DNA from: Sanderia malayensis
Taxonomy: Eukaryota; Cnidaria; Scyphozoa; Semaeostomeae; Pelagiidae
NCBI GenBank assembly: GCA_013076295.1
Contig: RQOL01000723.1
Span: forward strand, 1 to 64,000
Reading direction: 5' to 3'
Length of the DNA: 64,000 nucleotides
Shown here: positions 1 through 10,117 of the stretch, in pieces
How the letters are laid out: every line of letters starts with the position of its first letter
Numbering within the stretch: position 1 is the first letter of the stretch
Made by a program: the position numbers and the translations under genes
The notes under the pieces: generated by a model
What the model saw: only the letters and a program-made list of their open reading frames with translations
The model's database searches: none
Told to the model about the DNA's origin: nothing

Positions 1-1
1 A

Positions 2-901
2 AGTTGGGCTACAGATGTTGAAATTTTATCAGCTGCGTCTTTGATAGGAATAAACATTTATGTATACAAAAACCATAAATGGAGTAAGTTTTCTTGCAGT
101 TCTTTAACTGGGCAAGATCCTCTTTACTCACAATCAATATATTTACAAAACACAGGAAATTTACATTATGATGTTGTATTAGATGTAACAATGACTCTGC
201 ACAGTGATGGAATGCTTTCAGAGCACACATACCTTAATTCTGCTGATAGCAAACCAAGCAGTAGTTTTCGAACTTACAACAATTGTTCTCTTGGTGACAA
301 TGCTATTATTTGCAAGGAATTTTCAAACCCTCAACAGAGATTAAATAATAGACTTCAATTTTATAATCTTGAATCGTTTGATGTTGGTGGTGATGGGGAT
401 TGTTTTTTCAGAACAGTTTCTCATAAAATGTACGAGAGTCCAGATCTTTTTATGAATGTTAGACTTGCAGGTACAAGGTATATTCAGCTAAATGAAAATC
501 AGTTTTCAGGTGTTGTAGCAGATCTGTCTACTTATGTTGCAAATATGTCTCAGCAAGGTACTTGGGCTGATGGTATTATAGTGCAGGCAGTTGCTGATGC
601 TTTGAATGTAGAAATTGTTATTATTGAATCTGATATAAATTTTATGGAATCAACCATTATATCACCAGTTCATCCTAATATTGATACATCACAAATCATT
701 ATTGGGCATTTAGAAGAAATACATTATGTTTCAACTCAACAAGTTTCAAATATACCTAGCTTGCCATATTCAAATTCAAAAACCATAAAAAACACTGACC
801 CAAGTAATAGCAATTTTATAATTATGGAAAAAGAAGTGACTAATTTGTTGAAGCGAAAGACTACCAATTCATTTACACATGCAAATGAAAAAAAACTATG
901 A
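2..901 (+). CDS. Helentron polyprotein, N-terminal part: tandem OTU cysteine-protease domains (partial)
   Basis: OTU domains are papain-like deubiquitinases; their role in rolling-circle elements is not established. The frame is open from base 2, so the start lies upstream. Two OTU units are visible. The first is only a C-terminal half: W-A-T-D-V-E-I-L near base 5, then an I-Y-V-Y strand and an H-Y-D catalytic-histidine motif near base 161. The second is complete: the catalytic loop G-D-G-D-C-F-F-R is encoded at about 391-414, then T-W-A-D-G with an alpha-helix, then E-I-H-Y-V-S as the histidine motif near 716-733. The frame ends in TGA right after an A8 run and overlaps the next frame by 4 bases. 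Since OTU and Rep are normally one polypeptide in such elements, this is probably a one-base homopolymer break. Confidence 0.8.
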   Translation, partial: SWATDVEILSAASLIGINIYVYKNHKWSKFSCSSLTGQDPLYSQSIYLQNTGNLHYDVVLDVTMTLHSDGMLSEHTYLNSADSKPSSSFRTYNNCSLGDNAIICKEFSNPQQRLNNRLQFYNLESFDVGGDGDCFFRTVSHKMYESPDLFMNVRLAGTRYIQLNENQFSGVVADLSTYVANMSQQGTWADGIIVQAVADALNVEIVIIESDINFMESTIISPVHPNIDTSQIIIGHLEEIHYVSTQQVSNIPSLPYSNSKTIKNTDPSNSNFIIMEKEVTNLLKRKTTNSFTHANEKKL

Positions 902-3285
902 AAATGAATGGGTCCTGTAATTCTTCAGATATGCAAAAACTGATCAAATCGTTTCACGAGCTTGTCAAAAGGGGTCCAGAATATATCTGTACATGTTGTT
1001 GTCAGCTTTGGTTCCAACATTCAGTGAAAAAATTTTCAGCATTGGACTATAAACATTTTTCAAACGAGGAAATTGATGCATGCATTTCAAAAATGGTCAG
1101 TTACAGCAATGTTGAATGGATTTGTTTTACATGCCACCAAAGATTGCTTGAAGGCAATATTCCACCATGTTCAAAACAAAACAAAATGTTTTTCTATGAA
1201 AAACCAAAAGTTTTGGATTTAACACATTTGGAAGAAAAACTTATTTCTCCAAGAATTCCTTTTATGCAAATTCGTGAATTACCCAGAGGTGGTCAACTTA
1301 GCATTCATGGAAATGTTGTTAATGTACCTGCTGATGTTAACTCTACTATGACAGTACTACCTAGAAATCTAAGTGATTCAGAAACAATCCCATTAAAATT
1401 GAAAAGACGATTGCAATACAAACATCACTACACTTTTGAAAATATTAGACCTACCAAAGTTTTAAATGCTGCACACTATCTTGCCAGAACAAGTGACTTA
1501 TTTCAAAGTGAAGGTATAACTGTTGAAAATGGGTGGTTGAACACAGTAGGTATGGAAAATGAGGAATGGTCAGAATTCTGTCCCACCCAATGTGACTTGC
1601 AAACTACTCCTCAGAATGTCAACAGCATTGAACATGTGGATGAACAGATTAATTACACAGATGAAGATGAATGGTCAGAGATTGAAGAACGTCCTTCTGG
1701 TAGCATGGATACTTTGCTTATGGACCAAAGCATTGATGATCACAGTAGTAACTTTATTCTCTCTGTAGCACCAGGAGAAGGAAATCAGCCATTAGGAATC
1801 TTCATGGATAAAGATTCTGAATATTTATCATTTCCAACCATCTTTTGTGGACAAAGAAGAATTGAAAATGAAGAAAGACCTGTACCAGTGTCTTATAGCA
1901 CAATATGCAAATGGGAACTCAGAAATGTTGATAGAAGAGTTGCAAGATCAGTGCCAAATATTTTTTACAAGCTGAAGAAACTTCAAATAAAAATTATTCA
2001 AAGTGCAATAGGAATTTCTATAAGGAAATGTAAAACTAAGGGCAAAAAAATTACAGCTGGAGATTTGAAGTCTGCAAATGGTATCAAAAATCTTTTTCAA
2101 CTTGATGAAGGATTTAGAGTATTGAGAAATGTCAGAGGATCACCTCCATATTTTGAGAAATGTAAGAAAGATCTCTTTGCTATGATAAGACAATTGGGCT
2201 GCCCAACATGGTTTGCTTCATTTTCAGCTGCAGAAACTAGATGGGTTGATTTTCTTCAAATCTTAGGTAGAATAGTAGACAACAAAGATTATACAAAAGC
2301 TGATATTGATGCTATGACATGGCAGAAAAAGTCTGAAATGATTCAAAGTGACCCTGTCACATGTACAAGATTTTTTCAGAACAGAGTATCAAATTTCATC
2401 CATATGTTCTTGAAAAACAAGCTTCATCCTATTGGCAAAATTGAAGATTATTTTTATAGAGTAGAATTTCAACAACGTGGTTCTCCTCACATACATGCTT
2501 TGTTTTGGATAAAAAATTCACCAACGTTTCAAAATGACTCAAATGAAATAATAACAGACTTTGTTGACCAGTATCTCAGTTGCAGTAGTGATGAAAAAGC
2601 AGTTGAGCCAGATTTGATAAATTTACAGTTGCACCGTCATGCAAAAAGTTGCAAAAAAAGGGGGCAAAACATTTGTCGATACAACTTTCCTTTGCCTCCA
2701 ATGAAAAAAACCATGATACTTTCACCACTGAACATCAAATCACTTTCAGATGAAACTTGTACCAACATTAAAAAAAACTATGCAGCCATTACTAAGCTAC
2801 TTGATTCAATGAAAAGTGGCAATGAATCATCATTCCAGGAGTTCTTAGAAGAAACTGGTCTCACAGAAGAGCAGTACTTGGAGGCATTAAGATATTCATT
2901 ACAGCGAAATACATTGTTTTTAAAGAGGAAACCGTCTGAAATTAGGATTAATTCGTATAATCCAAATGTTTTAACAGCTTGGAGAGCTAACATGGATCTT
3001 CAATATGTGTTGGACCCTTATGCATGTGCTGTTTATATACTTTCGTACATAACTAAAGGGCAACGTGGAATGAGTACTTTACTTGAGAAGGCATGTCAGG
3101 AATGCAAAGAAGGAAATGAAAACATCAAAGGTAAAATCAGACATATTGGTAACAAGTTCTTAAATGCCACAGAATTAAGTGCACAAGAAGCTGTATATAT
3201 TGTTTTGCAGTTACCACTGAGACAATCTTCTCGACAGGTCCAGTTTATTAACACTGCCAATCCTGATGATAGAACGTTTTGCTGA
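898..3285 (+). CDS. Helentron Rep: DUF6570-like N-terminus plus Helitron_like_N HUH nuclease
   Basis: Rep nicks one strand and drives rolling-circle transposition. The N-terminus has cysteine clusters (C-T-C-C-C near residue 32, C-x2-C near residue 76) typical of the DUF6570 region. The middle carries the Helitron_like_N fold. Its metal-binding HUH-type motif is V-E-F-Q-Q-R-G-S-P-H-I-H near bases 2461-2496, and the tyrosine-bearing motif Y-I-L-S-Y-I-T-K-G follows near 3034-3060. An acidic low-complexity stretch separates the two. The ATG at 898 is real, but the preceding OTU frame overlaps it, so it need not be the native start. The frame ends in TGA immediately after a T4 run (3277-3280). 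The helicase continues in the next frame without an ATG, which points to a one-base deletion or sequencing error rather than two genes. Confidence 0.85.
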   Translation: MKMNGSCNSSDMQKLIKSFHELVKRGPEYICTCCCQLWFQHSVKKFSALDYKHFSNEEIDACISKMVSYSNVEWICFTCHQRLLEGNIPPCSKQNKMFFYEKPKVLDLTHLEEKLISPRIPFMQIRELPRGGQLSIHGNVVNVPADVNSTMTVLPRNLSDSETIPLKLKRRLQYKHHYTFENIRPTKVLNAAHYLARTSDLFQSEGITVENGWLNTVGMENEEWSEFCPTQCDLQTTPQNVNSIEHVDEQINYTDEDEWSEIEERPSGSMDTLLMDQSIDDHSSNFILSVAPGEGNQPLGIFMDKDSEYLSFPTIFCGQRRIENEERPVPVSYSTICKWELRNVDRRVARSVPNIFYKLKKLQIKIIQSAIGISIRKCKTKGKKITAGDLKSANGIKNLFQLDEGFRVLRNVRGSPPYFEKCKKDLFAMIRQLGCPTWFASFSAAETRWVDFLQILGRIVDNKDYTKADIDAMTWQKKSEMIQSDPVTCTRFFQNRVSNFIHMFLKNKLHPIGKIEDYFYRVEFQQRGSPHIHALFWIKNSPTFQNDSNEIITDFVDQYLSCSSDEKAVEPDLINLQLHRHAKSCKKRGQNICRYNFPLPPMKKTMILSPLNIKSLSDETCTNIKKNYAAITKLLDSMKSGNESSFQEFLEETGLTEEQYLEALRYSLQRNTLFLKRKPSEIRINSYNPNVLTAWRANMDLQYVLDPYACAVYILSYITKGQRGMSTLLEKACQECKEGNENIKGKIRHIGNKFLNATELSAQEAVYIVLQLPLRQSSRQVQFINTANPDDRTFC

Positions 3286-6164
3286 AATCATTAGACAAAA
3301 TTAATGATCTGCCGGATTGTTCTGAAAATATAGAATCAGACAATGTTATAAAAAGGTATCAGAGGAGACCAAAGATACTGAAGAATATGTGTCTTGCTGA
3401 GTTTGTAGCATCTTACAATTGTGTGAAGGAAAGAAGTGGTTCTTGTAATGTCGATATTGAAAATGATGATGATGATGAATCTGATAATTTAGAAAATGAA
3501 GATAATGATGCACATGCACAACAAATTCTGAAACTATCAGGTGGCTTTAAGTTGGTAAAACGAACCAGGAGGAAGATTATTAGATCTGTTCGGTACAATG
3601 TAAAGAAAGATCCAGAACATCATTATAGAGAGCAATTAATGCTTTACTTGCCATGGAAAGATGAAGAAAAGGACTTGTTGCAAGGTTTTGAAACATATGA
3701 AGAATCTTTCAGTAAATGTTTTGATGTCATTTCTTTGGTTCAAAAAATTTTTGAACCACATGCAGAGGTATTTGAAAAAGCATTAAATGACTTGAGCAAT
3801 TTTGATACAATTACTATTGAAAACAATGTAGCACCTAACACACACCATCTAAATGAGATAGATGAAAGTAAATCAATGAATGCAAGTGAATTGTATGGCT
3901 GTTTTGATCCAGGAACTGCAAAAGAACATTGCAACTATGATATGTTAACTGACATTGGAATATTTCCAAAAACATCTGATAATGAGATCTTGCAAACAGG
4001 TGAAATAGCAGATGATGATTTTAGAAGTCTTGTAAGATCAATGAATTTAGAACAAAGAGAATTTTTCTATCACGTTTTACATTGCTTAAAAGTAGGTGGA
4101 GAGCCCCTCAAACTTTTTCTTAGTGGTGGTGCTGGAGTTGGTAAAAGCTGGGTAACAACTGCTCTTTACCATGCTGTAAATAAGTACTATAATAACATTG
4201 TTGGGGGAAATCCTGATAATATAAAGGCATTGAAACTTGCCCCAACTGGTAAAGCCGCATTTCACATAAAAGGCAATACAATTCATTCAGCATTACAAGT
4301 TCCTGCAAATAGAGGTTTTACCTACTCTGCACTTGATAGTGACAGATTAAACACTTTGCGATCAAAACTTGTGCATCTGAAAGTGATTTTTATTGATGAA
4401 ATCTCTATGGTTGGAAATGGTTTGTTTAACTTTTTAAACTTGCGCTTACAGCAGATAATGGGCACTCCAGTTGCATTTGGTGGACTACATATTATAGCAG
4501 TAGGGGACTTTTATCAATTGAAACCAGTGTTTGATAAATGGATTTTTGAAAATGAAAGTGAGCAGTATGGTGCTATTGCTGATAATATTTGGCATAAACA
4601 CTTCCAGATGTATGAGCTAAAGCAGATTATGAGACAAAAAGATGATTACAAATTTGCTGAGTTACTAAATCGCCTTAGAGAAGGACACCATGATGCAAGT
4701 GATTTGCATGTTCTAAAGACCAGAATTATTAATTGTCACAACAATGATCCACAGTATCCCCTGTACAGTACACACTTGTTTTCAACAAATGCTGCAGTTG
4801 ATGCCCACAATGAAATGATTTATTGCACATCAAAAAGTTCCAAAGCAAAAATTGAAGCTGTTGACATTGTTATTGGAGATATTTCAAAAGAAGAAAAGCA
4901 AAAGTTCATCAATAATATTCCAAAACAGCCACAAAAAACTCAAGGCCTATTTCCAACACTTTCAGTAACTGTTGGTGCTAAATATGATTTAACAGCAAAT
5001 TTGGATATTTCAGATGGAATGACAAATGGTGCAGATTGTGTTTTAAAGAAAATTGATCACAGAGTTCCTAATTCGAAACGAGCAAGTATCTTGTGGGTCA
5101 AATTTTCAGAAGAGATAATAGGTAAAAACCATAGAAAGCAATATAGTTATCTTAACACTGTTGATGTATCAAGCGATTGGACACCAATTCTGGAAGTAAC
5201 AAAGCAGTTTAAAATCAATAGAAATAGTGAGGTCATTATCATGCGAAGACAATTTCCTCTTCGGCCATCTGCTGCTAAAACAATTCACCGCTGTCAGGGA
5301 GATACTCTGGACTCAATAGTCATTGATTTTCCAACTTCAACAAGAGAGCATATGCATTATGTAGGTTTAAGTCGTGTTAGAAATTTGGACACTTTGCATA
5401 TTAAAAACTTAAATGAAAACAAAATTTCTGTTAGTCACAAAGTTACACAAGAAATGTATAGACTTAGAACAAATGCAATGTTGCAAGTTTGCTTAAATTT
5501 CCCATATCGATTACCAGCCTCTCTCTTTTACATACTTTTTCAAAATGTACGCTCTTTGCATAAACATATTAATGACATCACTAGTGATTTCAGTTTCTGT
5601 GCATCACACATTAATATATTTGTTGAATCCAATCTTTGTGTACAAGATAATAGCAAGGATTATCTTATTGAATCATTTATAATGTACAGAAATGATTTTG
5701 ATTCTCAAAGTCCAACAAGGTCACCACATGGCACAGTGATATATTTAAAAGATACTATTCAGCATAGCACCACTGCTTTTACTAGGTACAATTTTAATTG
5801 TGTTGAAATAACAGGCGTTAAATTGCAGAATGTCAATGTTATTGGAATATACAGATCTAAAAATAAAGTTAAATTTAGATTATTCATGCAGGCCATTGAT
5901 CATCTTATGAATAACATAGTGCTAAGTTTTCCAACTGTCATTGTTGGTGACTTCAACGTAGATTTGAAAAGAAACTCACTATCAAAAACAATTCTTATCC
6001 AGACTATGTTGAGATATGGTTTTTTTCAGTTACTCAATGAATGTACAACAGACTATGATTCTCAATTAGACCATATATATTCTAATACACCAAATCTTGT
6101 CAATAATGTTGGTGTACTGGAATCATATTTTAGTGACCACAAACCAATATATGTAACATTGTAA
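3279..6164 (+). CDS. Helentron PIF1-like helicase fused to exonuclease-endonuclease-phosphatase domain
   Basis: Superfamily 1B helicase that unwinds DNA during rolling-circle transposition, followed by an AP-endonuclease-like domain thought to derive from non-LTR retrotransposons. Helicase motifs in order: Walker A G-G-A-G-V-G-K-S (about base 4123), Walker B I-D-E-I-S-M-V, G-D-F-Y-Q-L, the L-K-Q-I-M-R-Q motif, T-I-H-R-C-Q-G near 5282 and Y-V-G-L-S-R-V near 5359. The C-terminal about 210 residues hold the endonuclease: Q-N-V-R-S-L, G-D-F-N-V-D-L near 5947, L-D-H-I-Y-S and S-D-H-K-P-I at the very end. All catalytic signatures look preserved. The frame opens with a non-ATG codon after the T4 run at 3277-3280, so it is best read as the downstream half of the Rep gene. 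Confidence 0.88.
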   Translation: MLKSLDKINDLPDCSENIESDNVIKRYQRRPKILKNMCLAEFVASYNCVKERSGSCNVDIENDDDDESDNLENEDNDAHAQQILKLSGGFKLVKRTRRKIIRSVRYNVKKDPEHHYREQLMLYLPWKDEEKDLLQGFETYEESFSKCFDVISLVQKIFEPHAEVFEKALNDLSNFDTITIENNVAPNTHHLNEIDESKSMNASELYGCFDPGTAKEHCNYDMLTDIGIFPKTSDNEILQTGEIADDDFRSLVRSMNLEQREFFYHVLHCLKVGGEPLKLFLSGGAGVGKSWVTTALYHAVNKYYNNIVGGNPDNIKALKLAPTGKAAFHIKGNTIHSALQVPANRGFTYSALDSDRLNTLRSKLVHLKVIFIDEISMVGNGLFNFLNLRLQQIMGTPVAFGGLHIIAVGDFYQLKPVFDKWIFENESEQYGAIADNIWHKHFQMYELKQIMRQKDDYKFAELLNRLREGHHDASDLHVLKTRIINCHNNDPQYPLYSTHLFSTNAAVDAHNEMIYCTSKSSKAKIEAVDIVIGDISKEEKQKFINNIPKQPQKTQGLFPTLSVTVGAKYDLTANLDISDGMTNGADCVLKKIDHRVPNSKRASILWVKFSEEIIGKNHRKQYSYLNTVDVSSDWTPILEVTKQFKINRNSEVIIMRRQFPLRPSAAKTIHRCQGDTLDSIVIDFPTSTREHMHYVGLSRVRNLDTLHIKNLNENKISVSHKVTQEMYRLRTNAMLQVCLNFPYRLPASLFYILFQNVRSLHKHINDITSDFSFCASHINIFVESNLCVQDNSKDYLIESFIMYRNDFDSQSPTRSPHGTVIYLKDTIQHSTTAFTRYNFNCVEITGVKLQNVNVIGIYRSKNKVKFRLFMQAIDHLMNNIVLSFPTVIVGDFNVDLKRNSLSKTILIQTMLRYGFFQLLNECTTDYDSQLDHIYSNTPNLVNNVGVLESYFSDHKPIYVTL

Positions 6165-6250
6165 TTTTGTTGTTTTAAAGTGTTGAATGAATAGTTTCCA
6201 TCAAAATGTACTTTATTTTCTTAATTTAAACATAGTTTGTTTAATTTCAG

Positions 6251-8115
6251 TTAAAATTGACTTGCAAGGACATGAAAGCCCAGCTAGTTCAACTGCAAGC
6301 TCAACTTTGGGCTCAGCTTCGAGCTCAACTTTCCCATCTGGAAATCGTTCTCCTGGTAAGTCTTTGTAACATTACTAACTAATCAGTGTCAATAATTTCA
6401 TTTTTATGATGATGCAAATTTTGCTCAGCAATTTTACTCAGCATTGTTACTATGTTAAAAACAAACATTGTCAGACAAATTGCCAGTGGCTGGAAGATTG
6501 TTTTGTTTGCTAAAGTTTCTTTTTCTGTACAGTGAAACTCCAACCTTCCCAAGCTGCTACATCTCCAGAAAAAACATTTTCTGGTAAGTCTGTCTTGTCT
6601 TGCTAAACAACAATGCTAAATAAGGTATCAACTTTTAAATTCACTATTGCTTGAACAATTGTGGAGGTATTTGGAAGATTTTCATGCAATATTTTGACCT
6701 AACAAATTTTTGGAATTTTTTAATCACCTGGTATATATATATATATAAAATAACTATGTTGATTTTTCAGCTGTAACATTCTCAATAGATATATGTAGAG
6801 CGTAGTATACATATGATAGAAAAACCTAAATAACTATGTGCATCTCAACAAGCCTGTTTCGTGATTTCGACATATCCAGTCGGTTTCTTGAGTGAAATTT
6901 CATGCATGCTATGCATCATGAAAATATAGTCAAATCCCAATACTTTTGTTTCATCTCATGTGTGTGCCAAGGTATATGCCCATGTGATCACACACATTCA
7001 AAGCAACAGACTATATATAATATTTTTTGTTTGATTTACATTTTGTATATAACTGTATATGTACTCTTCCCACAGCTGAATCAATTATTGGGTATGTCCA
7101 CAACCTGTCAAATTTGAAAACCAGTGCCAGCAACAATCCATACTTTGATTTGACTTTGCAAACACCAGAGAAGACTTACAGAACGGTGTGCTATTCTCCA
7201 GAGAAACATCAAATAATGAAGAGAACATCCGAAAGTGCATCGCCAGTAAAAATCGGGAAATTCCACTTACAGATGAATAATATTACCCACAGGGAAGAAA
7301 TAATTCTGAACAAACGATGAAAATTGGAAGATGCTCCAGAACAGGACATAACATTCGAGTATGATCAATCATTGAAAAAGAAAGATGCCATCAAAGTTAC
7401 AGTGGAAGATGCCAAAAGTTTATCTGTACCAGCTGATCCCGTCAAAATTCTTGGCCGCATCACCTTCACAGGAAAGCAGGAGAGCCTTCATTCCAAGGGC
7501 AGAGCACTGGCAAAGCAAGAATGTATTTTAACTGATGAAACAGGATCCATCCGATTTGTTCTTTGGGAAAAAGATATTTCGCTTATTGCCTCAGGAGAAG
7601 CATACAGGATTGAAAATGCAGTCATCAAAAGATTCAATGATCAAAATTATGTTACACTGAATCGTGAATCAAAGGTACACGAATTAGAAAACACGACAAT
7701 CACAAAGAAAGATGATGTGTCATCATTGCCACAAGCAACTACAAAATCTGTTCTTTGCCCTGCGAAGGGAATACAGAATTTTAAGAAGATGTTGACATGT
7801 GTCAAATGTCACAGAAATATTATCCCGACTGCCCGCAAAATTATCAAATGCTGTGAATGTAACACCACACAGCTCACTGCCAACTGCGAAAAGACAGCCA
7901 TTGTAAGTGCGTTATTCACCGAAGCTGAGAACAACAGAACAGTTCTCCTGACCAACGATGTTCTGAAACAGATCTTGCAGACCATGCCAGATTGTCAAGA
8001 GGACCCATTTGATGTACAAGATGATGATCTTTGCGAACTTCTTCTAACATGCGAAGGCACAATCTCAGTAAACATGAATTATGTTGCACAGCTGTATTCA
8101 CCACCAAATGAGTAA
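6251..8115 (+). pseudogene. RPA-like single-stranded-DNA-binding protein gene of the Helentron, three exons, in-frame stop
   Basis: RPA-like proteins with OB folds accompany many Helitrons and probably coat single-stranded DNA. Three exons with canonical sites and consistent phase 1 junctions are seen: 6251-6355 (Ser/Thr-rich linker, donor GTAAGT), 6533-6583 (donor GTAAGT) and 7076-8115 (acceptor CACAG). Exon 3 encodes E-S-I-I-G-Y-V-H-N-L, then an OB-fold with V-K-I-L-G-R-I-T-F and G-S-I-R-F-V-L-W-E-K, and a zinc-finger-like C-x2-C ... C-x2-C region near 7798-7860. The first coding exon is not located; the gene may splice from further upstream. A TGA at 7318-7320 lies in frame between two long open stretches, so this copy is interrupted at that point. 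AATAAA lies 31 bases after the stop. Confidence 0.7.
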
Positions 8116-8145
8116 CATTGGTCTTCACTTTTACATGCACTTTTT

Positions 8146-8151
8146 AATAAA
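8146..8151 (+). promoter_or_regulatory. AATAAA polyadenylation signal of the RPA-like gene
   Basis: A perfect AATAAA lies 31 bases after the stop codon at 8113-8115, as expected for a transcript ending near 8170. Confidence 0.6.
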
Positions 8152-8589
8152 ACATTTTCAAATTTCAACAACGCTAACTATATCTGACACAAATTACATA
8201 TATATATACATATATATATATTATATATTTTAATAATATTCCTAGTTTCCAGTTGACGCATTTCCCTCATTTTAATTTTAAATTGCTTTCACTTGAAACT
8301 ATTTTATCATTTTGCATGAAAGCAATGCAATATATTTATTCACTTGCCCAAGAAACTATTGCTTCTGGCAAGCAATCCACCCTCCTCAAACGCCTCAAAC
8401 AAGACATTAAAAACGCTTTTACGCAAAACTAATCATGTTACATTGACAACGCTCTGTTGAAAGTATACGCGTTCTACTCACCTTATAACCTCGTATGAAA
8501 ATTAGTTAGGCCACATTGTACAAAAACAACAACCACAACATCCCCAATCCACAATAACGCCATAAAAATGAAAAAAAGGAACCCTAATA

Positions 8590-8715
8590 GGACAATCTTG
8601 GGTTCTTCTTACGTTCTTTCTGGGTTGTTCAGCTTGTTCTTGGGGCTTGGAGGTTGTTCTGGGTGGTTCTCGGGTTGTTCTTGGGGTTTTCGGACTGTTC
8701 TTGGGTTGTTCCGCT
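8590..8715. repeat. degenerate tandem repeat around a GGGTTGTTCTT-like motif
   Basis: The motif tggGTTGTTCttgg recurs about ten times with irregular spacing between 8596 and 8710, which makes an open frame rich in Gly, Ser, Cys and Phe that is an artefact of the repeat. Confidence 0.6.
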
Positions 8716-9066
8716 TTTTACTAACGACGATCTCGTATTCCGTTTCATATGAAAAGTCCGGTGGCACAACGCATTTGCTACTACAATATTGCTGGTGATG
8801 TGTTAGCGTTTTGCATTAAATCAAAGTCATGTATGCTGCAGGGAAACAATTTCTAATTTCTGCTCACACCGCGATTAATCCCTTATCGCAATCGAGTTTC
8901 ACCACAGCAATTTGCTCACAACTTTCTTTCTGCCACTAACACAACATCCTATCAATGTCTCCCTATCTCCCGACTTTGCAACAAGGGCACTTTGCAAACT
9001 GTGAGTTTGCCAAAAGGGCACTTTGATTTTTAGTTGTAGTGGCTCTTTCATATTTTGCATTTTGTT

Positions 9067-9073
9067 TATAATA

Positions 9074-9108
<35 letters not shown>
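9067..9108. repeat. (AAT)n microsatellite
   Basis: About twelve consecutive AAT/ATA units, directly visible. Confidence 0.9.
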
Positions 9109-9109
<1 letters not shown>

Positions 9110-9821
9110 GAATATTTTAACAGGATAAAAGCTTCAACAAGATTGCTGTTTTCAATGCCTGTCCTGCCTAAAAGAAATAAAAAGAAATACTAAACGCCTA
9201 AGTTAAATTTTTGTTAAATTAAAATTAAAATTAAATTAATGCCGTTAATGCCTGATTTAAATTAAATTTAAACAATAAATAAAATCCATGACGATTTTTC
9301 AAAAACATTTTTCAAAAATTTTTCAAAATCATATTCTACCTATCTTCTTTTATCTTTACTTTTTCGTAATTTCTACCCTTGATTTTACTGCTATGTTATA
9401 TAACCTAATATAATAGCCTTCTGCTTATTTTTATCATTGATTATGTTTTAGTTTACACTGTTGGATTATTGGCATTTATTACAGTTATCCCTCACAATTG
9501 GCTTTCTTCATAATATCGTCAATTCTTCGGCACCAGTAATTTATCATGCAAATTGACTACTTTACGTGTATTCGAGTGTTTAAGTTACCTGTGACCACCT
9601 GACATTTGGACACACTTAGACTACAGTCCCGAGATATGTAACATCTGTTTTGGTGATTCCAGCGATGATGAAATTAGTAGTGACAGCGATGACAGTGAAA
9701 GGGGCTAATTTGACATGTCATTAGATTGCGAAATAACTTTAAAACTGCATCATATAAACTTTAGTTCAATCTGATGTCATCATGAGATCAATTTCATTTA
9801 GTTTAAAAAACTCTTTCGATT

Positions 9822-10017
9822 GATATTAGTTTTGTTGACATTTGATAAAAAAATTTTCATTGATCCACCATATATGACGTAAGCAATAACATAACCCCCT
9901 GGCTGAAAATTTTTTTCGCCTCGTGGATTTTGAAACCCAAGCCCACCAGCAACATGTCTCGAAAAACAGAATTCTGGTTACTCTGATTGCTAGATTCTTA
10001 TAAGAATTTCCCTGTCT
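9822..10017 (-). repeat. interspersed repeat, inverted copy of 38935-39132
   Basis: Read on the minus strand, this stretch matches 38935-39132 on the plus strand over about 195 bases with scattered differences. Shared landmarks are a run reading tagcaatcagGGTAACtgg, the motif acatgttgctgg, cttacgtca and atttgataaaaa-type borders. It is probably an old non-autonomous transposon or a repeat fragment; no terminal repeats are resolved. Confidence 0.7.
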
Positions 10018-10117
10018 ATTTCAAGCAGACATATAATCGTGCCAAATCTGTATTTCATGGCAAATTTATTGCAAAAAATTATCCATTAACGAAAAGCAAC
10101 CTATATTTAAAATATCG

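Larger units (their letters stand above)
1..8160 (+). mobile_element. Helentron-type (Helitron-like) rolling-circle element, 5' end outside the window
   Basis: The module order is OTU-OTU, Rep (HUH nuclease), PIF1-type helicase, exo_endo_phos endonuclease, then an RPA-like OB-fold gene. A C-terminal endonuclease behind the helicase plus OTU and RPA-like genes is the known layout of Helentrons (Helitron2) rather than canonical Helitrons. The coding frame is already open at base 2, so the left end is missing. The right end is not resolved; I stop just after the poly(A) signal of the RPA-like gene, because no convincing terminal hairpin is visible. Two frame breaks in the main gene (A8 run at 888-895, T4 run at 3277-3280) are each restored by one base, so the element could be intact apart from the RPA stop codon. 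Confidence 0.85.
8161..10117. other. AT-rich intergenic stretch without a supported gene
   Basis: Contains TA-rich tracts near 8200-8235, a degenerate G+T-rich repeat (8590-8715), an (AAT)n microsatellite (9067-9108) and an interspersed repeat copy (9822-10017). A short acidic coding-like fragment at about 9615-9710 is too short to assign. Nothing else is supported. Confidence 0.6.

Noticed and set aside
3277..3285. Programmed ribosomal frameshift between Rep and helicase
   Set aside because: No slippery heptamer with a downstream pseudoknot is evident, and similar one-base breaks occur at many runs in the window.
7318..7320. Selenocysteine codon in the RPA-like gene
   Set aside because: No SECIS-like hairpin visible in the 3' UTR and no known selenoprotein in this family.
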